Below are positions 1 through 10,000 of a stretch of DNA of 64,000 nt, one piece after another. The stretch lies in the NCBI GenBank assembly GCA_001931875.2, contig MSJH02000650.1, positions 248,001 to 312,000 on the forward strand, written 5' to 3'. The notes under the pieces are model-generated. The model was not told the DNA's origin, searched no databases, and saw only the letters and a list, made by a program, of their open reading frames with translations. How positions within the stretch are numbered: the stretch's first letter is position 1; each line of letters begins with the position of its first letter. The DNA comes from Byssochlamys sp. IMV 00236. Taxonomy: Eukaryota > Ascomycota > Eurotiomycetes > Eurotiales > Thermoascaceae. Both the position numbers and the translations under genes were made by a program.

Positions 1-946
1 GCGCTAGCACTTTGGTAATACTGATTGGCATGCCCGTGGCCATAAGCCGTGTTCAGGGTTTCGGTGAACAGAGTCGTATTCACGACAGGAAAGACGAGGC
101 GGAAGATTGTCGAATTATAGACGTCCACATATTCTTCCACTGTTTTGCGATCAGGAAGTTCCAATGAACTCGACGACTGCAGGTTCATCAAAACAGCATC
201 GGATCCTAGATTTCTTTGGTTCTGCCATGGTGGTCCCAATGTACACAGCTTGTCAAAGTCGACTCGCTGTCCGGTACGAGCTCGGACCCATTTTTGGCCC
301 TCTAGGGAAAAGAATGGGATTCCGTTATATGAGCTAATGTCTCCTAGGTTGCGTCCTGCGAAATGGAGCTTTCCAAAGCAGACCGCCAAAGATTGCGCAG
401 CCGGTGTAATGTGTTGTCTAATATCGGTGGCCGGACGACTTTCAGGTTTATCTGTGACTCGTCACGACGATTGGTATGGGCCACGGAATCACTGAACATG
501 AAGTCACTGACCGGTATTTGATAATTTCTCTGTCAATATTATTTCAATTTTGTCCATGCGTTCCGCCAGACTTAGCGAGGTGCTCTGTCTACAGTCATAT
601 TAGTGGGGGCCTCTCAAGAAATAGAGAATTAACCTAGGTCATTACCGCTCAGTGACATATTTCCTCTTGCGTCTGACACGAATAGCTCTCTCGAAAGTGC
701 ATGGGATGTTGTGATGTTTGCACCAGTTACACTGTGGACGTTCCGCATCACATTTAATCTGAATGTATTGAGTTACTTTAAGATCAGCTGACAACCCAGA
801 ATGATCTATAGTTAGTTGACAGAAGATACTCAGAACAGATCACGGACCTTTCTTCTATAGCATGAGTCGCAGGCCCGAGCGGTTCGTTTCCGCGGGGGTC
901 CATCGGTGGACTCGTCGGATCTCGACGACTGCGGCGTGGTATACAT
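1..946 (-). CDS. Zn2Cys6 transcription factor, N-terminal part (gene cut by window start)
   Basis: A nuclear DNA-binding regulator split by three introns. My exons are 946-848, 758-646, 588-512 and 451 to beyond 1; introns are 89, 57 and 60 nt, all GT-AG, and phases agree. The zinc cluster has canonical spacing: Cys at residues 26, 29, 36, 43, 46 and 53, with the first intron falling between RRK and IKC, a common position in this family. A basic stretch (RVRRKRK) and a short coiled-coil linker (RMDKIEIILTEKL) follow. Exon 4 carries the conserved middle-homology block, seen as SLAVCFGKLHFAGRNLG and SYNGIPFFSLEGQKW. The start at 946 gives MYTTPQSS. The C-terminal half lies outside the window. 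It is divergent from the MFS exporter at 1726, so it may regulate that gene; this is inference from position. Confidence 0.88.
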
Positions 947-1052
947 ACAACAAGAAAGGGAACGCGCTGGAATACAATTTCACGAATAAGGAGAGAAAAT
1001 CTTTATTACTTAATTAACCTTTTGACAAGGGCTAGTTAGTGTTAGTCGGGTA

Positions 1053-1064
1053 GTTGCCGGCAAC
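1053..1064. promoter_or_regulatory. Perfect palindrome GTTGCCGGCAAC
   Basis: A 12-nt perfect inverted repeat centred on CCGG, about 107 nt upstream of the regulator start at 946. The shape fits a Zn2Cys6 homodimer site with half-sites touching, but no binding is shown. Confidence 0.4.
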
Positions 1065-1092
1065 CTTGGAAGACGAGGAATTTCCGCTTGAT

Positions 1093-1106
1093 ATATTCCG
1101 GAATAT
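1093..1106. promoter_or_regulatory. Perfect palindrome ATATTCCGGAATAT
   Basis: A 14-nt perfect inverted repeat, again centred on CCGG, 28 nt beyond the previous palindrome. Two such sites so close together in a regulator/transporter intergenic region strengthen the case for a binding pair. Confidence 0.4.
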
Positions 1107-1484
1107 CGGAGAGTTCCAGTTTCCGCTGAATCAGCCCCCAAAGGTGGATTCTTAACTAACTTTAACTAACTTACACTAGTTAGTTGATGAGAAAGTAATC
1201 CTTTGGGTGCTTTTGCGGTCAATTACACCTTGACTGGCAAATTAATATTGCATGTACCTATCAGCATGCGCAGTCTCTATTAATGCACAGAGAACATATT
1301 ATCTAGGAGCGCTAAAGCACAGCGAATCTAAGGTTATGCTAGAAGGCTTTTTTGAAATGGCCTTCATTTGCGTTCACTGCGCAATTGCTGTTCCCGCAGA
1401 AATAGTCGGAAGTGGACAAACACAATATCGCTTTCCTTTGGTATGATTCTAGATCATTGTTATGAGCTGGAGAATACAAAAAAA

Positions 1485-1517
1485 NNNNNNNNNNNNNNNN
1501 NNNNNNNNNNNNNNNNN
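1485..1517. other. Assembly gap (33 N)
   Basis: Thirty-three N between an A-rich left flank and an A run on the right, so a homopolymer probably stopped the assembly. It lies in the divergent promoter and no coding frame crosses it. Confidence 0.95.
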
Positions 1518-1725
1518 AAAAACATTGCATGTCTGCTCTGCGATCATCGTGAGATCGGATACGGTTTTCGGCCTGACGAATCAGGCTTCCATACGATCCC
1601 ACACCCCCGACCTCATCTAAATCATGGGAAACAATTGAATAGAACTCGTTAATCACATTGAAGCTCCTTGATCAGTATCATATCCGAATCTCCGACTCGG
1701 GCTATCTAGCCCTAAGTTCGCAGTC

Positions 1726-3688
1726 ATGTCTCTCGTTCAAACACTCCAGTATGAACTTAGTGCTCAAATACCCCGCTCCTCTTCTTCCCATCAAGAGCCA
1801 CAGCTACAGCCTTCAATGGATACTATGCCAGCTACACCAGACCATCAGAATGGCTTCCAGGATGACATTGTCGATGAGAATACTCCTATTCCTGCTGAGG
1901 TAGCACGCCGGATCTTCGATGTTGCTCCATTGAACGTAATGAACAAGTCGCGTCGCGTAGTCATTACTTCATTGGTCATCTTCAGTAATCTCGTGCAGGT
2001 ATGATAGTCGGTGATTAACAATAATCTGAAAGCAATAAATCAGACTTCATACAATAACACTACTGGCAGATGATTGTCAATTTCGTCGGTGTCTCTGGAG
2101 GGATGAAACTTGGCGATGCATTGGGTGTGACTCAAGCTCAAGCCACTTGGATCGCGGCTAGTTATGCGTACGCATGTCTCATTATAAATTCCGTTTTTCT
2201 AGATATGTCGACTAATTTCAGTGGATGAATTTCACAGTCTGACCCAGGGCACATTTGTCCTGATCAGCGGTCGGTTGGGTGCCGTCTATGGGCATAAAAA
2301 TCTCCTCTTAATCGGTGGTGCCTGGCTAAGTATATGCACTCTCGTGTGTGGATTCGCCAGTAATTTCTATGCGTTTACAGCAGTGCGAGCGCTTTCAGGA
2401 GTTGGAGGAGCGTTCATACTTCCAAACGCCGTCGCAATGATCACCATCACAAACCCTCCAGGGCGTGTGAGGAATCTCAGTTTGGCCTTCTTTGGTGCTT
2501 CTGCACCAGCGGGTGGATATATCGGTGCTGTCCTATTGGGAGTGTTCCTGGAGGCGACGGAATGGAAATGGCTTTTTGTTTTCATGTGAGTATCAATGTC
2601 AAACGTTGGTGGCTACAAAGATGCTGATGGCAATGACCATGTAGAGCAGCACTTGGTGCCGCCACTTTCCTTCCCCTGTCCGCAATCCTCCCGAAGGAGG
2701 TTCCTGTGGATCGGGAAGGCAAGATTGACTGGGTTGGAGCGGGATTAGGAACATGTGCTTTGATATTATTCAACTTTGTTTGGAAGTAAGCGATGCATCA
2801 ATTACCTGCGCCTTCGGAAGATGCTTTAACTGACACACTATATATAGCCAAGCTCCCAGCGTCGGGTGGTCGACAGCTTATGAAATTGCTCTTCTGGTAT
2901 TATCTGTCGTTCTCTTCGCTTCCTTTGTCATCTGGGAGAAGCGTTTCACTCCTCATCCGATCATGCCCTTGGATATATTCAAGGCACCGTCATTCTCTGC
3001 CCTTATTCTCGTTGTCCTGCTTAATTATATGGCCGTCGGGACTCTCATTTGGTACCAGATCCTGTGGCTGGAAGAGGCGTGGAATTGGTCTTCTCTGCAA
3101 TTTGCCGTCGGTTGGACACCTTTCCTAATCTTTGGCACCGGAGCTGCTGGTCTCGCAGCATGGCTTATTCCACGCCTAGCCGCTCAATGGATACTGGCCA
3201 TTGGGACCATAACGATACTTGTCTCCAATCTGCTCATGGCGACGATGCCTCCGCAGCAGACCTACTGGGCACAGGTTTTCCCGTCGGTAATTCTCTTTGC
3301 ATTTTGCCCAGATCTGGTGTATACAGCTGCCCAGATTATAGCGAGCAATGCCGTAAACAGGCATCAGCAAGGCGTGGCTGGCTCCCTCATCGGAACGCTC
3401 AATCTGTACGGTAACAGTTTAGGCCTTGGTTTTGCTTCGACGGTCGAGACCGAAATTAGACGCCGGACACAGAGTACCATCATGGGCTACAAGGCGGCAC
3501 TGTACTTCGGGGCAGGCATCAGCGTCATCGCATTGGTGCTAGACCTCCTCTTTGTTCGGCTTGTCAAGGATGACCGCGAGGGATGGCAGAACGCAAATGA
3601 TATGGATCCAGCAGATGAAATCGAGCTAACTTCCAGTGCGGCTGCTACTGGAACACAGCTACCAACCGCTTCACAGCGCGCGACATAG
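1726..3688 (+). CDS. MFS exporter, DHA2 / ATR1-like
   Basis: A proton-coupled efflux pump of the plasma membrane, 566 residues from five exons: 1726-1998, 2070-2167, 2238-2585, 2645-2785 and 2848-3688. The N-terminal ~85 residues are hydrophilic. After the first membrane helix comes LTQGTFVLISGRLGAVYGHK, with the loop 2-3 signature (GRLGAVYGHK), and later the drug:H+ antiporter motif C form APAGGYIG. The best family fit is the DHA2 group around yeast ATR1 (aminotriazole and borate export), but the substrate cannot be read from sequence. The acceptor at 2238 was chosen because the alternative at 2222 brings an immediate stop. It is divergent from a Zn2Cys6 regulator, a frequent arrangement for drug pumps. 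Confidence 0.9.
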
Positions 3689-5033
3689 GCCCATCGTTAC
3701 ATGCCATCTATACCGAGTACATGTATCAAAAACTCCACCGTCCATACGTTAGCAAGATAAAATTTGTTTTGATTTCGAAGATAGATTTAGATATGGAAGA
3801 ATCGTCTCTATATGCATTCTTTGTTACTTAGCGGAATCAAAAGTCTTCATTGACGTCAGATCAAATCTATCGGACTGGGATATGTATACTGGATAAGTAT
3901 CCTGTCGAGATAACTACAACGAATTTTTCATATATACGTTGATATCCATTTACATTTCTCCTATCTTCCATTGAGTAATAGAGCATGGAAACTTATGAAG
4001 AATAATAAGTACAGATTGAATAATAATTTCATTCGTAATGCTATACATCTAATAACTAAAGTACCTGCATGGGTATCGATAGAAACCTATGAGAATCCGA
4101 GTCAGTAACAGGACCCTTTTGCATACAAACAGAAAACATGCTGAAAGCAAGACTATCGGCAAATTAATTCTTATCGGCACAATTATGCACCCATAGCAAT
4201 TAACTTGATTTCAGATAGTAGATGCACGATGTAATCAATAAAACACTTTTGTGTTTTTAATATGGGGTTGAAACATATTAAAAAAGCATCAATCATCATT
4301 TGAGGTAGGGGTGAATAAGGACACGAAGAGAGGAACATACCAAAACGAATCGTCGCTGAAAGCAAGCTTTTAACTCGGTGGTACCTGGATAGGACGACCT
4401 TGATCGAAGCTTTGCCTACAATGTCATAGAGCAGCCACCATTTGGCTGCGATAGTTTGCAACTGCACTCCTCTCTAGCCAACGATAATCTCACTGTACAC
4501 CAATCATCAATGGGACGTTTCATCTGTGAGAACAATGTTGTGTTGCGAGCGAAGTCGACTTGCTGTTGTTGTACAGGAAGAAATGTTCTGAGTGGGAAAA
4601 ATTCGGTTAATTTATCCCGCTAATTGACCACGTGATGCGGTGCGGATAAAGTTGCATGCCGGCCCACTTGATCTAGAAATCCGACATGGAACGCGTGCTG
4701 AGATCGAGTGTTTGATCTCACCGATCTTTCTTTAGCCAAAGAAGTCGCGTTCTGACATAGCTGATGAGTAGTAGCGGTGCAGGGCGTGATAAACGGATCC
4801 AGTGTTTCATGGATAGGCCACCAGAACGCGTCGAGAGTTCAATACGTAACTGCCGGTCCGAGAAATCGCAATAAGCAAGCACTTGAGGGAAGCATATTGC
4901 GTGCAGCCGACGCCAATCCGCAGTAATTAACGATCTCAGGATCTTCCAGTAGTCCATCAGATAATTCAGCGGTGAGAGAAACGTGAAGGATGATATGGTG
5001 CCATAAGTCTTGTCCATGGCCTGATCTGATCCT
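3689..5033. other. Intergenic, no gene seen
   Basis: AT-rich sequence between the exporter and the end of med7. The open frames on the minus strand at 4183-4467 and 4718-5083 show no domain, no good splice context and biased composition, so I treat them as chance. The part near 5034 is probably med7 3' UTR. Confidence 0.6.
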
Positions 5034-5898
5034 TCAATCGGTGCCGCTTTCTTCGTCCAACAATTGCCAGATCTGCTGAGCATATTCGACGGCTTTCTTG
5101 TTCAACTCCTTGTCCGTCTCCATTTTCTCCCGCGAAAACTGAGAAGCAGCATCTGCGTCACTGCCCTCGTTCTTCAACTGCTGCAGAATGGTCTCCACCT
5201 TTGCCTTGACTTGGTCCATTTCTTCTATGTCTTCCTTCGTCTTCTGAAGTTGTTCTTCCATCATTAGAATGAGTGATTCTCGTGCTTGGTGTGGCCTGTA
5301 GAGATTGAGAAGATGGTGCGCGTTGACGAAAAGATTTCGCATATCCTCAAGCTTTGGCTCGAATTGTTCCGGTGCTACGGAAAGGATACCGATAAACTCG
5401 AGAAAGTTCAAAAGCAATGACTTGCTAATTTTCAAGAGATAATAGGCATGGTTAAGAGGGCGCGAAGGACGCGACAGCGATTGTTCGTCATCAGCCTCTG
5501 TCGCTGGCGGAGAGGGATAAAGTTGCTCTATTCCTTGTTCTTTCAAGGAAGGCAACGCAGTCGAGAGCTACCCGTTACTATGTTAGCTGGGGATATCAGG
5601 AGACTCAGGCTACACTGGTCAGTATAATGTCACGTACACTTTGGAGCTCGCCGAAAACACTGTAGTGTCCATTACTGGGGACTTCCGGAGGTATAAGGAA
5701 ACGAAGCTCAGGCGGCACCTTGAGAGCCCGCAATTCCGCGGGTGTCCATTTCTTCTTGCCCTTGGGGTCCTGTCCTTCCCTAGCTTCTTGTTTGATCTCT
5801 TCGAGCTTTTGCAGATTGGCAGGCGTGAAGTGTTTCCAGAAAGGCGGAGGCGGAGGAAACGCCGCTGTGAGAGCTCGTTGCTGCGCACCGTCGGCCAT
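5034..5898 (-). CDS. med7: Mediator complex subunit Med7
   Basis: A subunit of the Mediator middle module, which links gene-specific activators to RNA polymerase II. Two exons, 5898-5638 and 5567-5034, with a 70-nt phase-0 intron, give 264 residues. The N-terminus carries the Med7 hallmark [12 protein letters not shown] (residues ~14-25), followed by the [10 protein letters not shown] segment; the C-terminal half contains the long helices ending near [10 protein letters not shown]. An in-frame ATG at 5988 would add 30 residues, but I chose 5898 because family members begin with a short MADG-like leader directly before the proline block. Divergent from the PAP2 phosphatase. Confidence 0.9.
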
Positions 5899-6279
5899 GA
5901 GGGGCACTGGATATGCGTTCAATGGCGTCTTCCTAACGTCGCGAAAAGCTAGGGAAATCTGCTCCAGTACTGAGCCGGACGTTGGCACCGAATCGCAACT
6001 GATCTTCTGGACTTCTCAGCCGGAGTTCGAGTCGGCGGACAGTTCGCAGTGACGATCGACGCGCAACCGTGGTCCGTGCCCTCCCTAAGTATCACACCCG
6101 CTGGAGCTGGAAGGCTGCTTGCTCACTGTAAGTATCCTAATCAATGTGCGCTGCGGTCCACGTAGCTGCTATTCCGCTCAATTATTCTTCCCTCTTTAAT
6201 CCTCGCAATGAGGTCTCAAATTGACTGCCGTTCTCTGGATTTCTGAAGCCTCAAGTCTTCATAGCAAGGCCCATTGCGA
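5899..6279. promoter_or_regulatory. Divergent promoter med7 / PAP2 phosphatase
   Basis: A 380-bp spacer between two divergent starts. It contains pyrimidine-rich stretches near the phosphatase start but no motif I can name. Confidence 0.4.
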
Positions 6280-7441
6280 ATGTCGCGCAACGCGGGATCT
6301 CCGAGGCCCATGCCTCTGTCGAATAGACCTGGTGTCGCCGGAGCGCTGTATCGCTTCTGGCAAAGATCATACGCGTCCGATTATATTTCTTTGGGCTTTC
6401 TTGCTGTGGGTTGGGTACTGGTTAGTGTGACTTCGCACGGATTGATACTTCCGGAGTTCAACTTGCTACCATCACAGACCGAGCACTAAGCTGATTATGA
6501 TGATCTACAGATACAAATAACTGCCAAACCCTTCCACCAAATGTTCACTTTGGATAACGTCTCCATCCAACACCCATTTGCTGTGGTGGAAAGGGTACCT
6601 GTCTGTAAGGTTTAAGACGCTCGCTTTCACGACTCTTTTCTGACCGTTCCATCACAAGTATGGTCTATCATATATGCCGGAATCATACCGCTCCTAATTC
6701 TCTTCGCATGGGGTAGTATCTTTCACCCTGGTGCGCATAAGTTTCACGTAACAGTGCTCGGTCTGCTGGTGGCTCTGACGCTGTCCTCATTTATCACTGA
6801 TGTGATCAAGAATGCCGTTGGCAGGCCACGGCCCGATCTCATTTCGCGCTGTAAGCCAGAAAAGGGAACAGCCGAACATCTACTCGTTACTTTCAAGGTC
6901 TGCACTCAGACCAATCTCCACATTCTCGATGAGGGATGGCGGAGCTTCCCCAGCGGTCATAGTAGTTTCTCGTTTGCAGGGCTTGGGTATCTCTCACTGT
7001 ACGTTGTCCACTAGCCCCAAGCTGCCTTTGTATGATACTGACAGCAGGTCTTTCGCGTAATGTAGCTTTCTCGCCGGACAAATGCACGTTCTCCGCCCTG
7101 GGACTGATCTCGGCCGGTTCTTAATTTCGCTCGTGCCTTTGATGGGGGCCGCCTTGATAGCCATGTCCCGTCTTGCTGATTATCGACACGATGTCTATGA
7201 CGTTAGTTGTGGTACACTCCTCGGTCTGGTGGTCGCATACTTCTCATACCGACGTTACTACCCATCACTACGGTCAGTCCATTGTGATGTACCGTACAGC
7301 AGGTCTGATGTGGGCGGCTTTGCCAAGTTGGCCGACGATGAAGAGAGACACATGCAAGGAAGTCGTCCAAGGTCGCGGGAATGGGGCTCAGCCGATGAGA
7401 CTCATCCACTTACGGAGATATCGTCTAGTCGCCTCCCATAA
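6280..7441 (+). CDS. PAP2-family lipid phosphate phosphatase (Dpp1/Lpp1-like)
   Basis: An integral membrane phosphatase that removes phosphate from diacylglycerol pyrophosphate, phosphatidate or related lipids. Four exons (6280-6420, 6511-6604, 6659-6998, 7066-7441) give 316 residues. All three catalytic motifs are present: KNAVGRPRP (~129-137), PSGHS (~176-180) and SRLADYRHDVYD (~226-237), the last containing the SRxxxxxHxxxD core. Several hydrophobic segments surround them. The short acidic/basic C-terminal tail (residues ~275-316) is cytosolic in relatives. The start at 6280 follows a purine at -3 and precedes a short proline-rich leader. Length and motif spacing are normal for fungal LPPs. 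Exact lipid preference cannot be told. Confidence 0.92.
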
Positions 7442-8327
7442 TTATTGTGCATATTTTTACTAGTGGCTTATTGTTAGAACTATTATCAATAAGATCTACA
7501 CACACTGTTTCTCTGAATCCTGGGATCCTGCAGCTATCGTCAGTTATGCTCCGTATCTATGCGAGGCTATATACTTCCTTGATGCGTGGCTATTGTTTCC
7601 TACAATTTAAAGAAAGTCTCTGGCTAACTGCAAATGCGAATGAATACCAAAATCTTCAGATTTTCAATACATGTTAGCCGTTTGAATATGATCGGTCGTA
7701 TACTAGCCCCCGTTTCAGTTGTGGCGGCCACTAAGATCTTCTATCACCGTTCTTGGCGTGACCGGGGCATATAGGTACGATCTCTCTGCAACCACACAGG
7801 ACCCTTAACTTCAAATCAACAATAGGATCGATGACAGACCCCTTTTCTCTACCCTTTTTCTAAACAGCATGGGTGTGTGGTCAGGGGAGTTTGAGGGCGG
7901 GATAATGTGATATTAATTGAAGGATTTCGTGCAAGGCTTGCGCAGCTTTTCCACAAAGAGCATGGTTCTTGTTTTGGATCTGGATTGATACTACCTTAAA
8001 GAAACTCTCTGCTGATCAGCATAATCTTGTTTCCCTTTTGGAGTTACGCCCCCGTGGCATCACCCCAAGTCTACCAGGATCCAATGATATCTGTTGTGAC
8101 GAGAGATCCGTCTGGCCCCTGAGTGGTCTTCTCAGAAACGTCCAAGTTGAAGAATGCAAGCAAAAGTCTCGATGGGATGGGGCCGGGGCCGAAGAAGAAT
8201 ATAATAGAGAAGATGGTACACTCTACTTATTACTGGATAGCAGGCTGTCTCCGTGCAACATACAATATCTGCGGATAACGCCTTGGCACTATATTCAGCT
8301 GTCAGTATTGTTTGAGATATACCAGGG
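7442..8327. other. Intergenic, no gene seen
   Basis: No coding signal. A 208-codon frame beginning at 7969 runs through exon 1 and part of exon 2 of the lipase in another frame, lacks domain features and is rejected. Confidence 0.6.
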
Positions 8328-9485
8328 ATGTATGTTGCGATGTATACCAGACTTCTTGCTTTCGCTTTATATGTCCTTTCTGCAAGAGCAGCCCCTACGA
8401 TCGAAAGGAAAGATACCAAAGGTTCGCTTCTACTTTATACATACTGTTCATCCCGCCTGTTTCGTCCCCGAAATAACCATTGTAGAACAGATCCTGGTGT
8501 CTTCGCAGAACTCCACCGAGCTGCTCAATTGTCCTCGGCTGCGTACAGCGATTGCCAAAATCAAGCTTTCGATGTTACGATTACCAAGCAGCTAGATGAT
8601 CATGAAACAGGCACTCAGGTATTCCATAATAGGTTGTATTTGTCGGTATCTAGTATAATAACGCCTGATTTTACGTAGGGATTCATCGGGTATTCTACCA
8701 CCAAGGGCCGCATTTCGGTGGCCATGCGCGGATCAACGAGCGGTATGTTCTATATATTAGACGTGAAAGATCTAACCTAAGCTTACGCTTTCTAGTCACG
8801 GACTTTGTCAATGATCTTGACGTAGATCCAGTGACTCCAACCCTCTCCGGAGTCAGCTTTCCCTCGGGTGTTCAAGTCATGAAGGGCGTCTACGATCCAT
8901 GGTCTTCCGTCCATGATACCGTCATATCTGCCGTCAAGGACCTCGTCCAGAAGTACCCCAACTATACTCTGGAATCCACTGGACACTCTCTCGGTGGCGC
9001 CTTGACATACCTATCTTACATCGCGCTGGCACAGAACTTCCCCGACAAGGACATTACGAGTACCGCGCTGGCTGCGTTTCCGATCGGTAATCAAGCATTT
9101 GCAGAATTCGGGAGCTCTATCAATGACACTTTGCGCCGTGGGAATAACCTCAATGATGGTGTACCGGTAATGTATCCGTTGAATACAATTTGAAAGCATA
9201 ATGTTGATTTATTTCTTAGAATATGTACGTGGGTTGGCCTTTCGACATGGTACACTACGGAACTGTAAGTTCAGCATGTCTCCCGGCATAGTCGAGGCAT
9301 CACCCATTAACAAACTGTTTCTTTCATAGGAGTTCTACAGTTCTGGAAACGCAGATACGACCTTATTGTGCCTAGGTGAGCGCGATGATGCATGCTCTGC
9401 AGGAAACGGCGAGTGGGGACCTACGCTTCCAGGACATATAGACAGCTTTGGTATTACCATGCTTCTGGCGGGATGCGGGCAGTGA
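8328..9485 (+). CDS. Secreted class 3 (Rhizomucor-type) lipase / FaeA-like esterase
   Basis: An extracellular serine hydrolase of the alpha/beta fold, acting on triacylglycerols or feruloyl esters. Six exons (8328-8421, 8491-8618, 8679-8742, 8796-9166, 9220-9264, 9330-9485) give 285 residues. The N-terminus is a signal peptide (LLAFALYVLSARAAP) followed by a propeptide-like ERK. The nucleophile elbow GHSLGG puts the catalytic Ser near residue 160; Asp216 lies in NDGVP and His270 in GHIDSFG, the usual order for the family. MRGSTS supplies the oxyanion region. A second in-frame ATG at 8340 could be the real start. Lipase against feruloyl esterase activity depends on lid residues that I cannot judge. 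Confidence 0.9.
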
Positions 9486-10000
9486 CTCTTTGGATAACCA
9501 GTTGTCATCTGGGATGAATGTTATTAGAGTTTGAGCTTCTGTTTTGTTTTCTAGTTTTCTTATGATTGTCTCTCTGTCCAAGATTTTCCAATTGTGAACT
9601 ACTTATGTTTTGTGTATATATATAGCTGCTTTAGGTACATGATGAGAAACTTCCCAGGACAGACAGTCTGAATATTTGTTCTAATTCAAAGGTACATTTC
9701 GACATTATTTAATAACATAAAGATGCATATCACAAACAAAGACAAACAGAGATCCCCCTGCTTTTGAGGTTGCCAGATATTCGCGGTCAGATTGCACCGT
9801 TCGGGCTCTCCGAAACAGGCCAGACTAGGTAAGTAGGTCACAGGTCGATAAACTCCGAAACCCCGACATTCCCCAGATAACCCAGCGAGACTTGACCTCT
9901 ACATGCAATCCGGGTCTGCTCCACGGCCCTTGAAAATGGTTCTAGGTCGTCGATGCCAAATGTTTACGGTGGCACATACTGATATGTTCCGCTGGGCAGC
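9486..10000. other. Intergenic, no gene seen
   Basis: Spacer between the lipase stop and the TAPT1-family start. Contains the presumed lipase 3' UTR (T-rich) and the TAPT1 promoter; no motif recognised. Confidence 0.5.

Larger units (their letters stand above)
947..1725. promoter_or_regulatory. Divergent promoter between regulator and MFS exporter
   Basis: No gene seen. This 0.8 kb separates two divergent starts. It holds two perfect palindromes with a CCGG centre (1053-1064 and 1093-1106), a run of AACTAAC/GTTAGTT inverted words around 1154-1187, and an assembly gap of N at 1485-1517 flanked by A runs. Inverted CGG/CCG half-sites are what Zn2Cys6 dimers usually bind, so autoregulation or co-regulation is plausible. 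Confidence 0.5.

Noticed and set aside
145..495. 116-codon plus-strand frame
   Set aside because: It is the antisense shadow of exon 4 of the minus-strand Zn2Cys6 regulator.
1020..1190. AACTAACT/TTAGTTAG words as part of a mobile-element end
   Set aside because: The same words occur scattered through several intergenic regions (for example 25880, 31550, 55495) without terminal repeats or a transposase.
4183..5083. Minus-strand frames downstream of med7
   Set aside because: No domain, unusual Leu/Arg composition, and the frame at 4718-5083 overlaps the med7 end.
7969..8595. 208-codon open frame on the plus strand
   Set aside because: It overlaps exons 1 and 2 of the lipase in another frame and has no domain or signal.
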